Below are positions 42,021 to 52,314 of a DNA stretch of 64,000 bases, piece by piece. Source of the DNA: Nocardia brasiliensis (GTDB lineage Bacteria; Actinomycetota; Actinomycetes; Mycobacteriales; Mycobacteriaceae); assembly GCF_011801125.1 (NCBI RefSeq), contig NZ_CP046171.1, forward strand, positions 1,240,001 through 1,304,000, written 5' to 3'. Within the stretch, counting starts at the first letter, position 1; every line of letters begins with the position of its first letter. Under the pieces are notes generated by a model. It saw nothing but the letters and a program-made list of their open reading frames with translations, searched no databases and was not told the origin of the DNA. Both the position numbers and the translations under genes were made by a program.

Positions 42021-44108
42021 ATGGGGGAGGTGCGATTCGGGGGATACCGGCTGGAGCGGTTGCTCGGCCGGGGTGGCATGGGCCAGGTCTGGCTGGCCTA
42101 CGACGAGGCCGGTGCGCGATGGGTCGCGCTGAAGCTGTTGCCCACCGAACTCGCCGCGGACGCGAGCTATCGCAAGCGGTTCGAGCGCGAGGCCGAGGTG
42201 GTGTCGAAGCTGCGTGACCCGCGCATTCCCCGCATCCACCGCTTCGGGGAGATCGACGGCAGGCTCTTCATCGACATGGAGTTCGTCGAGGGCGCGGATC
42301 TGGCGGCGATGATCGCGGCTGGGGCGTTGGGGCCCGCGACGGCAGTGGGCATCGTCGGGCAGGTCGCGGTCGCGCTGGACGCGGCGCACCGGGCCGGGCT
42401 GGTGCATCGGGATGTCAAACCGTCGAACATCGTGGTGCACGCGGGCGGGTTCGCGTATCTGATCGACTTCGGCATCGCGCACGGCATCGGGCAGACCGCG
42501 GTGACCACCACCGGGCTGGCCATCGGCACCCTGGCCTATATGGCGCCGGAACGGTTCACTGGCACGGCGGACGCCCGCTCCGACGTGTACTCGCTGGCCT
42601 GCGTCCTCTACGAATGTCTGACCGGTGCCCGCCCCTACGGGGACACCGACCCCGCCCGGCAGATGCACGCGCACCTGATGACCGAACCGCCGCGCGCCAG
42701 AATCCACAACTCCGCCGTCCCGGTCGCGCTCGACGACGTCATCGCCCGCGGCATGGCCAAGAACCCCGCCGACCGCTACCCGAGCGCAGGCGATTTCGCC
42801 GTCGCCGCCAACGCGGCGATCGGAATCCGCCACCTTCTGCTACCCCAACCACCCCCGGGCTCCGCGCACCCAACCGCGGTGCTGCCGCACGACGGCCCGA
42901 CCCCCACCCGCATCGACGAGCACCGGACAGCGCCACCGCCCGCAGTCGGTTCCCTCGGGCCTCGCCTTGGTGAGTCGGCGGGAAGTGCTGGTGCGCAGCG
43001 ACGTTCACCGACTCGGGTGATGCCGTCGACATCGACCGGTGCGGCCGCATTCTTCGGCGGCTACCCGGCGGGAAGTGGCGAAGGTGCGGACGTCCCTGGG
43101 GCGAAACGACTTTCGCCGACCAAGGTGATGCCGGAGCCTGGGCCCGCGCCGACGTTGGTGGCGACTCGGCTTGCCGAGGCGGCGCCGTCGCAGCGGCCGG
43201 GGAGTGGACTGCCTGGTGCGCAGTCGCCGAGTTCGGTTGCGGGCAAGGGGTTTGGGGCCGGTGTGGCGGGGAGTGTCGGGCCGCAGGCACGTGCGGTGTC
43301 GCCCCGGTCGTTGGCGGCAAAGGTGGGGCTTGCTCGCTCTGTGCCGGGAAGCGTTGTGCCGCAAGATCGTCCGGAGACAGCGGCGCGGCCGCCGGTGGTG
43401 TCGTCGGGGTATCCCGTCGGGTACGGGCGCAAAGTCTTTCCGGCTCCCGCGAAACCGCCGAAGTACGCGAAGGCGGGGCGTCGCCCGGCGGCGGCTCGGC
43501 CGCGACGGCGCAAGCGCGGCGGTTTCGTCTCGAAGGTCGTCGGCGCGTTGGTCGTGGTCTTCCTGACTCCGTTCCTGCTCGCGGCGGGCTGTGTCGCGTT
43601 GCTCGCGGCGGGCAGCCGGGTGACCGATTCCGGCGGTAGCACCGCCGCGCCGTCGCCACCGACCGCCGTGGCCGAGGAGAATCCTGGACCGCCGCCGGAA
43701 CAGCCCGACCAGCCACTACCCGCCGCGGCGGGAACCCCGGTGCGCGACGGCAAGTTCGAGTTCGCCGTGCGCGATGTCGACACCGGGGTGCGGCGGGTCG
43801 GCCTGCAGCAGGCCGCCGGTTCGTTCGTGGTGGTCACGCTCGCGGTGCGCAACATCTCCGACGAGGCGAAGTGGTTCCTCCCGTTCGGGCAGCGACTGTT
43901 CGACGCGGCGGGCACCGCGTTCGACCACAACGCCACCGCCACCATGTGGCAGGTCGCGCAGCACAGCTACGACTACTCGTTCGAGCTGGCACCCGGTCAG
44001 TCGGCAACCACCCAACTGGTCTTCGACATCCCGGCCGAATCCACCCCGGCCCACCTGGAACTACACGACTTCGTCCTCTCCAACGGCGTCGCCGTCCAAC
44101 TGCCCTGA
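42021..44108 (+). CDS. Membrane Ser/Thr protein kinase with C-terminal DUF4352-like domain
   Basis: This 695-residue kinase is close in sequence to the preceding one over residues 1-270. It shares LGRGGMGQVWLAYD, VALKLL, HRDVKPSN (His129-Asp131), DFGIAHG and MAPERF. A long Pro/Ser-rich juxtamembrane linker with two (K/R)RSPT-type repeats (residues 280-500) precedes one helix at about 505-530. The outer domain (residues 570-695) resembles DUF4352/telokin-like Ig folds: VVVTLAVRNISDEAKWF and PGQSATTQLVFDIP. That fold often binds ligands. ATG 42021 has GGAGG at 42010-42014. Tandem duplication followed by sensor exchange is likely. Confidence 0.92.
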   Translation: MGEVRFGGYRLERLLGRGGMGQVWLAYDEAGARWVALKLLPTELAADASYRKRFEREAEVVSKLRDPRIPRIHRFGEIDGRLFIDMEFVEGADLAAMIAAGALGPATAVGIVGQVAVALDAAHRAGLVHRDVKPSNIVVHAGGFAYLIDFGIAHGIGQTAVTTTGLAIGTLAYMAPERFTGTADARSDVYSLACVLYECLTGARPYGDTDPARQMHAHLMTEPPRARIHNSAVPVALDDVIARGMAKNPADRYPSAGDFAVAANAAIGIRHLLLPQPPPGSAHPTAVLPHDGPTPTRIDEHRTAPPPAVGSLGPRLGESAGSAGAQRRSPTRVMPSTSTGAAAFFGGYPAGSGEGADVPGAKRLSPTKVMPEPGPAPTLVATRLAEAAPSQRPGSGLPGAQSPSSVAGKGFGAGVAGSVGPQARAVSPRSLAAKVGLARSVPGSVVPQDRPETAARPPVVSSGYPVGYGRKVFPAPAKPPKYAKAGRRPAAARPRRRKRGGFVSKVVGALVVVFLTPFLLAAGCVALLAAGSRVTDSGGSTAAPSPPTAVAEENPGPPPEQPDQPLPAAAGTPVRDGKFEFAVRDVDTGVRRVGLQQAAGSFVVVTLAVRNISDEAKWFLPFGQRLFDAAGTAFDHNATATMWQVAQHSYDYSFELAPGQSATTQLVFDIPAESTPAHLELHDFVLSNGVAVQLP

Positions 44109-44180
44109 CCTGAACGACCTCTTCCGCCGTGCGAGCACGTTCGGTCCGCGTTAGTCGGGTTGGGCGCGGTCAGCAGGAGT

Positions 44181-45116
44181 TCAGGCGACCCGTAGGTTGT
44201 CCGCGAAGACGGCGTGCACCGCGTTGCGGCCGATCTCGAGCGCCTTCGCGAGCAGGCCGACGTCGCGGGCGGCGCTGTCCACGTCGGGGGAGCCGAGGGG
44301 TGGATGGATCTGCAGGACGGCCTCGCCGCGGTCGGCGAGTGCCCGGTCCTCGATCGCCTGCTGGTGCGGACGCTGGATCCAGGCGCGGTAGGCGCCGGGG
44401 GCGACGGCGCGCAGATAGCCGCCGCCGACCACCCGGTGCAGCAGCGAGGCGGGCGGGCGATGCTCGTCGACCCGGCGGGTGCGCAACACCAGCGCGTGCG
44501 TGGCACCGGCGCGCACCGCGGTGCGGATCGGGACGGTTTCGGTGAGACCTCCGTCGAAATACTGTGCGCCGCCAAGCCGTATCGGCGGACCGGCCAGCAG
44601 GGGTAGTCCGGCGGACGCGCGGATCGCGGCCATCAGGGTGTGCTTGTCGACGATGTGCGGGTGCAGGTCCACCGCCTGTCCGGTCTGGATGTCGGTGGCG
44701 ATGGGGTGAAAAGTCGTGGGGTTGGCCAGAATTGCCGGAAAATCCATGGGCTCGATGCCGTCGTAGACCTGATGCACCAGGTAGCGCAGGTCGAAAGCCG
44801 GTCTGCCGCGCAGCATCCGAGCCGGATCGATGGCGCGGCGCATGATGTCCGGGTCGGTCCAGGAGCGCATGCCCGCCACGGCGCGCCCGCAGAGCAGCCA
44901 CGCGGCGTTGATCGCGCCGGCCGAGGTGCCGTAGACCGCGTCGAAGACCGCGGCGAGGCCGAGCTCCTCCAGCGCGGACACCATGCCGCTGGAGTAGACG
45001 CCGCGGCTGCCGCCGCCCTCGATGACGAGCACCAGCCGATTGCCGTCGGCGCGGCTCCCCGCGGCGCGACGGGCGCGGATCAGCTCGGCGACGACGGAGA
45101 CGCTCGTACTGGTCAC
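44181..45116 (-). CDS. Patatin-like phospholipase family protein
   Basis: This 311-residue serine hydrolase has oxyanion motif EGGGSRGVYSSG near residue 32, nucleophile elbow YGTSAGAIN near 60 and the catalytic Asp in YFDGGLTETVP near 190. That is the complete patatin Ser-Asp dyad. It belongs to a different branch from the patatin at 20767, with a longer C-terminal region rich in His and Arg. Start GTG 45116 (TSTSVSVVAEL) is uncertain; an ATG at 45150 is possible. It is convergent with the kinase gene and follows accA3 at a distance on the same strand. Confidence 0.87.
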   Translation of the reverse strand: MTSTSVSVVAELIRARRAAGSRADGNRLVLVIEGGGSRGVYSSGMVSALEELGLAAVFDAVYGTSAGAINAAWLLCGRAVAGMRSWTDPDIMRRAIDPARMLRGRPAFDLRYLVHQVYDGIEPMDFPAILANPTTFHPIATDIQTGQAVDLHPHIVDKHTLMAAIRASAGLPLLAGPPIRLGGAQYFDGGLTETVPIRTAVRAGATHALVLRTRRVDEHRPPASLLHRVVGGGYLRAVAPGAYRAWIQRPHQQAIEDRALADRGEAVLQIHPPLGSPDVDSAARDVGLLAKALEIGRNAVHAVFADNLRVA

Positions 45117-45231
45117 CGGACCACGATACGACAGAGCGGGCGCGGGCGGCATGGCCCAGCGCCCGCTCGAAGCGGTGTTCGCCGTTCGTTTACGCGAGCA
45201 CCACTCGTGCTCGCCCAGTGTTCGGAACGGT

Positions 45232-47025
45232 TTACTTGATCTCGGCGAGAACGGTGCCCTGGGTGATCGCGGCGCCTGCCTCGACCGCAAGACCGGTGAC
45301 CACGCCCGCCTTGTGCGCGTTGACCGGGTTCTCCATCTTCATGGCCTCGAGCACCACGATCAGGTCACCCGCCTCGACGGTCTGGCCCTCTTCGACGGCG
45401 ACCTTCACCACGGTGCCCTGCATGGGCGCGGTGACCGCGTCACCGGAGGCCGCGCCGCCGCCCGCGCCACCACGCTTGCGCGGCTTCGGCTTCTTGCGCA
45501 CGACGCCGTTGCCCGCGGCGGTCCCGCCGCCACCGAGGCTGAACTGACCGGGCAGCGACACCTCGACGCGACGACCGCCGACCTCGACGACCACCTTCTG
45601 CCGGGGCAGGCTCTCGTCCTCCTCGGCCGGGGCGCCCGCGGTGTACGGCTCGACGGTGTTGGTCCACTCGGTTTCGATCCACTTGGTGTAGACGTCGAAC
45701 TTCTCGCCGTCACCGATGAATGCCGGATCGTCGACGATCGCGCGGTGGAACGGGATGACCGTGGCCAGACCCTCGACCTGGTACTCGGCCAGCGCGCGCC
45801 GGGCCCGCTCGAGTGCCTGGGTGCGGTTCTCGCCGGTGACGATCAGCTTGGCCAGCATCGAGTCGAACTGTCCGCCGATCACGCTGCCCTCGACCACGCC
45901 GGAGTCCACGCGCACGCCGGGGCCGGTGGGCTCGCGGTACACCGAGACCGGGCCGGGGGCGGGCAGGAAGCCGCGACCGGCGTCCTCACCGTTGATGCGG
46001 AACTCGAAGGAGTGCCCGCGCGGGGCCGGATCTTCCTTGATGGTCAGCTCTTCGCCGTTGGCGATGCGGAACTGCTGGCGCACCAGGTCGATGCCCGCGG
46101 TCTCCTCGGTGACCGGGTGCTCGACCTGCAGGCGGGTGTTGACCTCGAGGAAGGACACCGTGTCGCCCTGCACCAGGTATTCGACCGTGCCCGCGCCGTA
46201 GTAACCGGCTTCCTTGCAGATGGCCTTGGCCGAGGCGTGGATCTTCGCGCGCACCTCGTCGGACAGGAACGGCGCGGGCGCCTCCTCGACCAGCTTCTGG
46301 AACCGGCGCTGCAGCGAGCAGTCGCGGGTGCCAGCGACCACCACGTTGCCGTGCTTGTCGGCGATGACCTGAGCCTCGACGTGGCGGGCCTTGTCCAGGT
46401 ACTGCTCGACGAAGCATTCGCCGCGACCGAACGCGGCGATCGCCTCGCGGGTGGCAGACTCGAACAGCTCGGGGATCTCCTCGATGGTGTGCGCGACCTT
46501 CATGCCGCGGCCACCGCCACCGAAGGCGGCCTTGATCGCGACGGGCACGCCGTACTGCTTGGCGAATTCGACGACCTCGTCGGCGTTCTTCACCGGGTCC
46601 TTGGTGCCCGCGGCCATCGGCGCGTTGGCGCGCTCGGCGATGTGCCGGGCGGTGACCTTGTCGCCGAGGTCGCGGATGGACTGCGGGGAGGGGCCGATCC
46701 AGATCAGCCCGGCGTCGAGCACGGCCTGGGCGAAGTCGGCGTTCTCGGAAAGGAAGCCGTAGCCGGGGTGGATCGCGTCGGCGCCGGAACGCGCGGCCGC
46801 GTCGAGAATCTTGTCGAACACGAGGTACGACTCGGCCGAGGTCTGGCCGCCGAGGGCGAAGGCTTCGTCCGCGAGCCGCACGAAGGGCGCGTCCGCATCG
46901 GGCTCCGCGTAGACCGCGACGCTGCCGATGCCTGCGTCCTTGGCCGCCCGGATCACGCGCACGGCTATCTCGCCTCGGTTAGCTACGAGTACCTTCGTGA
47001 TCCGTGCGCTGGCGTGGCTGGGCAC
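45232..47025 (-). CDS. accA3: Acyl-CoA carboxylase alpha subunit (biotin carboxylase + BCCP), AccA3-type
   Basis: This is a 597-residue biotin-dependent subunit. Biotin carboxylase covers residues 1-450 ([20 protein letters not shown], then the ATP-grasp loop GGGGRGMKV), followed by a linker. The biotinyl domain covers the last 75 residues, with biotinyl-lysine motif EAMKMENPV. It carboxylates biotin for acetyl-/propionyl-CoA carboxylases feeding fatty and mycolic acid synthesis, working with the AccD5 and epsilon subunits and the BirA ligase encoded nearby. GTG 47025 has AGGAGG seven bases upstream and aligns with the mycobacterial start. A perfect dyad lies 100 bases upstream. Confidence 0.96.
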   Translation of the reverse strand: MPSHASARITKVLVANRGEIAVRVIRAAKDAGIGSVAVYAEPDADAPFVRLADEAFALGGQTSAESYLVFDKILDAAARSGADAIHPGYGFLSENADFAQAVLDAGLIWIGPSPQSIRDLGDKVTARHIAERANAPMAAGTKDPVKNADEVVEFAKQYGVPVAIKAAFGGGGRGMKVAHTIEEIPELFESATREAIAAFGRGECFVEQYLDKARHVEAQVIADKHGNVVVAGTRDCSLQRRFQKLVEEAPAPFLSDEVRAKIHASAKAICKEAGYYGAGTVEYLVQGDTVSFLEVNTRLQVEHPVTEETAGIDLVRQQFRIANGEELTIKEDPAPRGHSFEFRINGEDAGRGFLPAPGPVSVYREPTGPGVRVDSGVVEGSVIGGQFDSMLAKLIVTGENRTQALERARRALAEYQVEGLATVIPFHRAIVDDPAFIGDGEKFDVYTKWIETEWTNTVEPYTAGAPAEEDESLPRQKVVVEVGGRRVEVSLPGQFSLGGGGTAAGNGVVRKKPKPRKRGGAGGGAASGDAVTAPMQGTVVKVAVEEGQTVEAGDLIVVLEAMKMENPVNAHKAGVVTGLAVEAGAAITQGTVLAEIK

Positions 47026-47126
47026 TGAGCCTCCTGTGTGCAATCTTTTTGGTCGCCCCGAGGTCGACAGAACTACGTATCGGGCGAGTGTAGGCAGTCT
47101 GCCAACAGACGCCGAACTCGGCTACT

Positions 47127-47142
47127 CCTACTGGACAGTAGG
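47127..47142. promoter_or_regulatory. Palindrome upstream of accA3
   Basis: CCTACTG-GA-CAGTAGG (47127-47142) is a perfect 7-bp dyad about 100 bases from the accA3 start and 43 past the sseA stop, so it could be an operator or a small terminator loop. Confidence 0.4.
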
Positions 47143-47184
47143 TCGGGTATCACACACCGCCTGTCCGGCGGAAACGCCGTGCGT

Positions 47185-48150
47185 CTACCTGGCCCGCGCA
47201 CGGCGGCCCGCGCTCGGCGGCGCCACGCCGGGTTCAGCCCCCTTGGCGATCGGCATGCGCACCGAGTTACCCCACTCGGTCCAGGAACCGTCGTAGTTGC
47301 GCACCGTCTCGATGCCGAGCAGATATCGCAGCACGAACCAGGTGTGGCTGGACCGTTCGCCGACCCGGCTGTAGACCACGACGTCGTCCGCCGCGGCCAG
47401 CTCGCCGTATATCGCGTCCAGTTCGGCGCGGGAGCGGAAGCGTCCGTCGTTGCCGAATGCCTCGGTCCATGGAATGTTGGTCGCGGTCGGGATGTGTCCG
47501 CCGCGCAGCGCCGAGTCCTCGGGGTTGATCGGCTTGCTGGTCAGCATCGCGTCGCGATTCGATGAGGGATGGTGGTCGGGTGACGGGTGGGTCGATTCGC
47601 CGGAGTACTCCTCGGGCGAGCGCACGTCGAGCAGCGGTCGGCCGAGGTGGGCGAGCACGTCCTCGCGAAAGGCCCGCGCGCTGGTGTCGTCGCGGTCCAC
47701 GTCCGGATAGTCGCTGACGGAAAGATAGGGGGTGTCGAAGGTGGTGTCGCGTTCCTCGGAAATCCACGCGTCGCGGCCGCCGTCCAGCAATCGCACATCT
47801 TCGTGCCCGAACAAAGTGAACACCCACAATGTGTGCGCCGCCTGCGCGTTGCCCCGGTCGCCGTAGATCACCACGGTATCGTCTCGCTCGATTCCCTTGG
47901 CGCGCATCAACCGGGTGAATCGGGCGCCGTCGATGTAGTCGCGGGTGACCGGGTCATTGAGATCGCCGCGCCAATCGATCTTGATGGCACCGGGCACATG
48001 CCCGATGTCGTACAGCAAAATGTCCTCGTTGGACTCGACGATCTTGAGTCCGGACGTGCCGATGTTTGCCGACAGCCACTCCGTGGTTACTAGTCGGTGA
48101 GGATGTGGGTAAGCACCGAATGAGGGATGCGAGTCCGGAGCAGCGGGCAC
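47185..48150 (-). CDS. sseA: SseA-type thiosulfate/3-mercaptopyruvate sulfurtransferase with Cys-to-Ser active site
   Basis: This is a 321-residue tandem rhodanese. The N-terminal domain is residues 18-140 and the C-terminal one residues 165-300. The usual active loop [13 protein letters not shown] reads [13 protein letters not shown], with Ser261 (codon AGC, 47368-47370) in place of the sulfur-carrying Cys. The rest of the loop is kept. A His/Pro/Ser-rich insertion near residues 180-200 ([13 protein letters not shown]) widens the segment before the active loop. GTG 48150 has GAAGGAC upstream. It is upstream of accA3 on the same strand and divergent from a Cys-containing HTH regulator. Sulfur transfer by the classic mechanism seems lost. 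Confidence 0.88.
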   Translation of the reverse strand: MPAAPDSHPSFGAYPHPHRLVTTEWLSANIGTSGLKIVESNEDILLYDIGHVPGAIKIDWRGDLNDPVTRDYIDGARFTRLMRAKGIERDDTVVIYGDRGNAQAAHTLWVFTLFGHEDVRLLDGGRDAWISEERDTTFDTPYLSVSDYPDVDRDDTSARAFREDVLAHLGRPLLDVRSPEEYSGESTHPSPDHHPSSNRDAMLTSKPINPEDSALRGGHIPTATNIPWTEAFGNDGRFRSRAELDAIYGELAAADDVVVYSRVGERSSHTWFVLRYLLGIETVRNYDGSWTEWGNSVRMPIAKGAEPGVAPPSAGRRARAR

Positions 48151-48316
48151 GTTGTGGGTCCTTCACGCGAGGTAGACGGCGGTTACAGCGGTTCAGGTCT
48201 CACAGCGATGGTATGTGTGAGGCGGTAGTTGCTTTCGTTTCAGATCACGAATCGGCTGAATGAGCGAATAAATCGCACGTGCATCCGATAAAGTCTCCCG
48301 GGAGGAGGGGTGAGCT

Positions 48317-49129
48317 ATGTCCGATTCTTGGCCGCGGCGGCGACTGCTCGCGATCCTACGTGGCGCCAGCGAGCCTCTCGACGCCCAGGAACTGGCCAGA
48401 ATCACCGGACAGCACGTCACCACGGTTCGGTTCCATCTGGATGTGCTCACCCGGGAATCCCTGGTGCGCCAATTTCAGCAGCCGCCGCGCGGTCGCGGCC
48501 GCCCGCGAATCGGATACAGCGCGGTGCAGCGATCGATCGGCTACCAGGATCTCGCGCAGGTGCTCGCCGATCAGCTCGGCCCCGATCCGCGTAGGCGGTC
48601 CGAGGCGGCGATCGCGGCGGGCCGGGCCTGGGGCGCGAAATTGGACGTCGGTGACCATCGGGTCGAAACGCTGGAGGACGCGAAAGACGTCACCATGACG
48701 TTTCTTTCGGAGCTCGGCTTCGCTCCCGAACGCGATCCGAACAACGACAACGCCGAGCAGGTGCTGGTCCGGCTCACCGCGTGTCCGCTGCGGGAACTCG
48801 CGCGCACGCATTCGGAGGTGGTGTGCGGCGTACACCTCGGCCTGATCAAAGAGGTGCTGGATCGCAACGGCGCGCGCGGAGCTGTGAATGTGCGGCTGCA
48901 CCCGTTCGTCGAGCCGGAACTCTGCGTCGTCCGGCTGGAGTTGCTGGCGCGCCGCGAACAGGAGGCGCGCCGCGAGCCGGACAATCGTGAGGTCGCCGCG
49001 GTGGCCGCGGTCGCCGATACCGGCGCGTCGGTGGAGCCGGTGATCGCGCCGCCGTCAGCGGGCCGGATCGCCCCACAGCTGCGTAACGGCGACCCCAACG
49101 TCGCCAAGCAGTCGGCGCAGCAGTGGTAG
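48317..49129 (+). CDS. HTH regulator with Cys-containing C-terminal domain (SufR/ArsR-like layout)
   Basis: The 270-residue protein starts with a winged helix (residues 8-70: RRLLAILRGASEPLDAQELA, VTTVRFHLDVL, RGRGRPRIGY). Its C-terminal half has Cys156, Cys170 and Cys203 in ACPLRELARTHSEVVCGVHLG and PELCVVRLE. In related actinobacterial regulators this arrangement is linked to metal or Fe-S binding, which I infer here. The last 65 residues are low-complexity. ATG 48317 follows GGGAGGAGGGG. It is divergent from sseA across 166 bases, so it probably controls sseA and itself. The last 75 bases overlap the convergent maf gene. Confidence 0.75.
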   Translation: MSDSWPRRRLLAILRGASEPLDAQELARITGQHVTTVRFHLDVLTRESLVRQFQQPPRGRGRPRIGYSAVQRSIGYQDLAQVLADQLGPDPRRRSEAAIAAGRAWGAKLDVGDHRVETLEDAKDVTMTFLSELGFAPERDPNNDNAEQVLVRLTACPLRELARTHSEVVCGVHLGLIKEVLDRNGARGAVNVRLHPFVEPELCVVRLELLARREQEARREPDNREVAAVAAVADTGASVEPVIAPPSAGRIAPQLRNGDPNVAKQSAQQW

Positions 49130-49690
49130 GCCGATACCGATCACGCTGGACGGATCGCCGTCGATCCGGTCGATGAACCAGCCGCCGAGCCCGTCAAGGG
49201 TGAACGCGCCGGCCACCTGCAGCGGTTCGCCGGTCGCGATGTAGGCGTCCAGCTCGTCGGGCTCTGGCTTGCCGAAATGCACTGTGGTGGAACTGCAGTC
49301 GACCGCCTCGGCGACGCACTCGCCGTCGCGGAATCGCAGCACGCAGTGACCGGTCACCAGATCGGCACTGCGCCCGGCCATTTCGCCCCAGCGGGCCCGT
49401 GCGATCGCGGCGGTGTGCGGCTTGCCCTGCAGCTCGCCGTCCACCAGCAGCATCGAATCACAGCCGACGACAACGCAATCGGCGCTCAGATCGGGAATCT
49501 TCGGGGCGATCGCCGCGGCCTTGGCCCTGGCCAGCTCGACCACGACGACCTGTGCGGCGGTGCCATCGGGCAGCGCGGCCGCGACGGCATCCTCGTCCAC
49601 GTCGGACACCCGGACGATCGGGTCGATGCCCGCGGCGCGCAGGACTTCCCGGCGGGCCGGGGACGCGGAGGCGAGAACGAACCGCGTCAC
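49055..49690 (-). CDS. maf: Maf-family nucleotide pyrophosphatase
   Basis: This 211-residue enzyme of the Maf/Ham1 fold hydrolyses non-canonical nucleoside triphosphates, or dTTP/UTP. The N-terminal signature FVLASASPARREVL is intact, KPHTAAIARA and VVGCDSMLLVDGE carry the metal and phosphate contacts, and AGAFTLDGLGGWFIDRIDGD is the C-terminal signature. The GTG start at 49690 overlaps the epsilon-subunit stop as GTGA, so it is co-transcribed with the carboxylase genes. Its 3' end overlaps the convergent HTH gene. Confidence 0.93.
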   Translation of the reverse strand: MTRFVLASASPARREVLRAAGIDPIVRVSDVDEDAVAAALPDGTAAQVVVVELARAKAAAIAPKIPDLSADCVVVGCDSMLLVDGELQGKPHTAAIARARWGEMAGRSADLVTGHCVLRFRDGECVAEAVDCSSTTVHFGKPEPDELDAYIATGEPLQVAGAFTLDGLGGWFIDRIDGDPSSVIGIGLPLLRRLLGDVGVAVTQLWGDPAR

Positions 49691-50019
49691 CCGCGCAGGT
49701 GGGACAGCTGGGGGAAGGCGTAGGGCGAGAACGGCGAGGTGCCCCGGTGCATGAACGTGGGGCGGCCCCACATGTCGATCGGGCCGGTCGAGCCCGCGGC
49801 GGCTTCGTTCGCGGCCGCGGACAGCACACAGACCAGCGCGGCGATCTCCTCGTCGCTCGGGTTGCCCTTCAGCACCCGGAAGAACGGCTCCCCGGTGGCA
49901 GCGGACTCGGCGGTGCCGGCCTGGGCGCCCTCGGCCTGCTCGGTCTGGTCGGCCAGCGCGCCGACGGAGAGGTCGAGCTCGGCGGCGGTCAACACATCTT
50001 CTTCTGCCACGGTCGTCAC
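49687..50019 (-). CDS. accE: Acyl-CoA carboxylase epsilon subunit
   Basis: This is a 110-residue protein with a variable acidic N-terminus and the conserved C-terminal block FFRVLKGNPSDEEIAALVCV plus WGRPTFMHRG. Epsilon subunits bind the AccD5 beta subunit and boost carboxylase activity in actinobacteria. It lies 135 bases downstream of accD5 and overlaps maf, the order I recall for M. tuberculosis Rv3280-Rv3282. Start is GTG 50019. With AccA3 and AccD5 it would make a complete propionyl/acetyl-CoA carboxylase. Confidence 0.9.
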   Translation of the reverse strand: MTTVAEEDVLTAAELDLSVGALADQTEQAEGAQAGTAESAATGEPFFRVLKGNPSDEEIAALVCVLSAAANEAAAGSTGPIDMWGRPTFMHRGTSPFSPYAFPQLSHLRG

Positions 50020-50154
50020 AGTGCCAGATCCTCTCTTTGCCTGATCAGGCGTGTTCCTTGTACGAAAGCCGACGGTCGGTGCTGCGATCAGCCTCGGATC
50101 GACTCATTGTGTCGCTACCACCAGTGTGCGCGGCGTACCGAGGGTATCGCTTGA

Positions 50155-51795
<1,641 letters not shown>

Positions 51796-51845
51796 GGCTC
51801 CGGAGTGTAACGAGTGGCAGTCTTTCTCTCTAACCGAGTAGGGGC

Positions 51846-51857
51846 TACCGACCGGTA
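51846..51857. promoter_or_regulatory. 12-bp palindrome upstream of accD5
   Basis: TACCGACCGGTA lies 50 bases before accD5 in the divergent promoter region toward the small ORF and birA. It is identical to the palindrome at 9245-9256. It is followed by AAAAAG, giving a locally AT-rich promoter-like context. Confidence 0.45.
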
Positions 51858-52070
51858 AAAAGCGCAGCTAGATCACTGTTGTGCCGGGAAAGTTCCAGGT
51901 CGTCCGGTGCATTTCCATTCGGCAGAAAATGAGTATCGCCGCGACCGGGGGTCCGGATAGCCTGGAGCAGTCGAATTTTCGCGCTCCGATCGGGGCCAGG
52001 ACAAGGAGAACACACCGCCCAGGCAGACAGTTTCACCGCCCAGGCATTCCGCTCAGGGGAGGAGCACAGC

Positions 52071-52256
52071 ATGTGGGAATGGAGCAAGACCGTCGCCGAA
52101 TACGCCGCCGCGGGGGCGCACACGAGGTGGCCGGCGACCGAGCCGGAGCCGACGATCCTCGACCCGGACTTCCGGACCGAGGCCACACCGTCGGACGCGG
52201 CCGCCGAAGAGGGCGCCGCACGCGCCCCGAGCTGCGGTTACGACCTCGTCGGATAG
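52071..52256 (+). CDS. Small acidic protein of unknown function
   Basis: This is a 61-residue open frame with ATG 52071 and a very strong ribosome binding site (GGGGAGGAG, 52055-52063). The product is acidic, without a signal or membrane segment, and begins MWEWSKTVAEYAAAG with a single Cys near the end. It sits between divergent accD5 and birA, 58 bases before birA, so it could be the first gene of the birA transcript. I do not recognise it. The ribosome binding site is the main support. Confidence 0.5.
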   Translation: MWEWSKTVAEYAAAGAHTRWPATEPEPTILDPDFRTEATPSDAAAEEGAARAPSCGYDLVG

Positions 52257-52314
52257 GCGCCCCGGCGCCCGGCGGGTGTCGGGCGACACCTCGCGCACCG
52301 AGTAGCCTGCCCAT

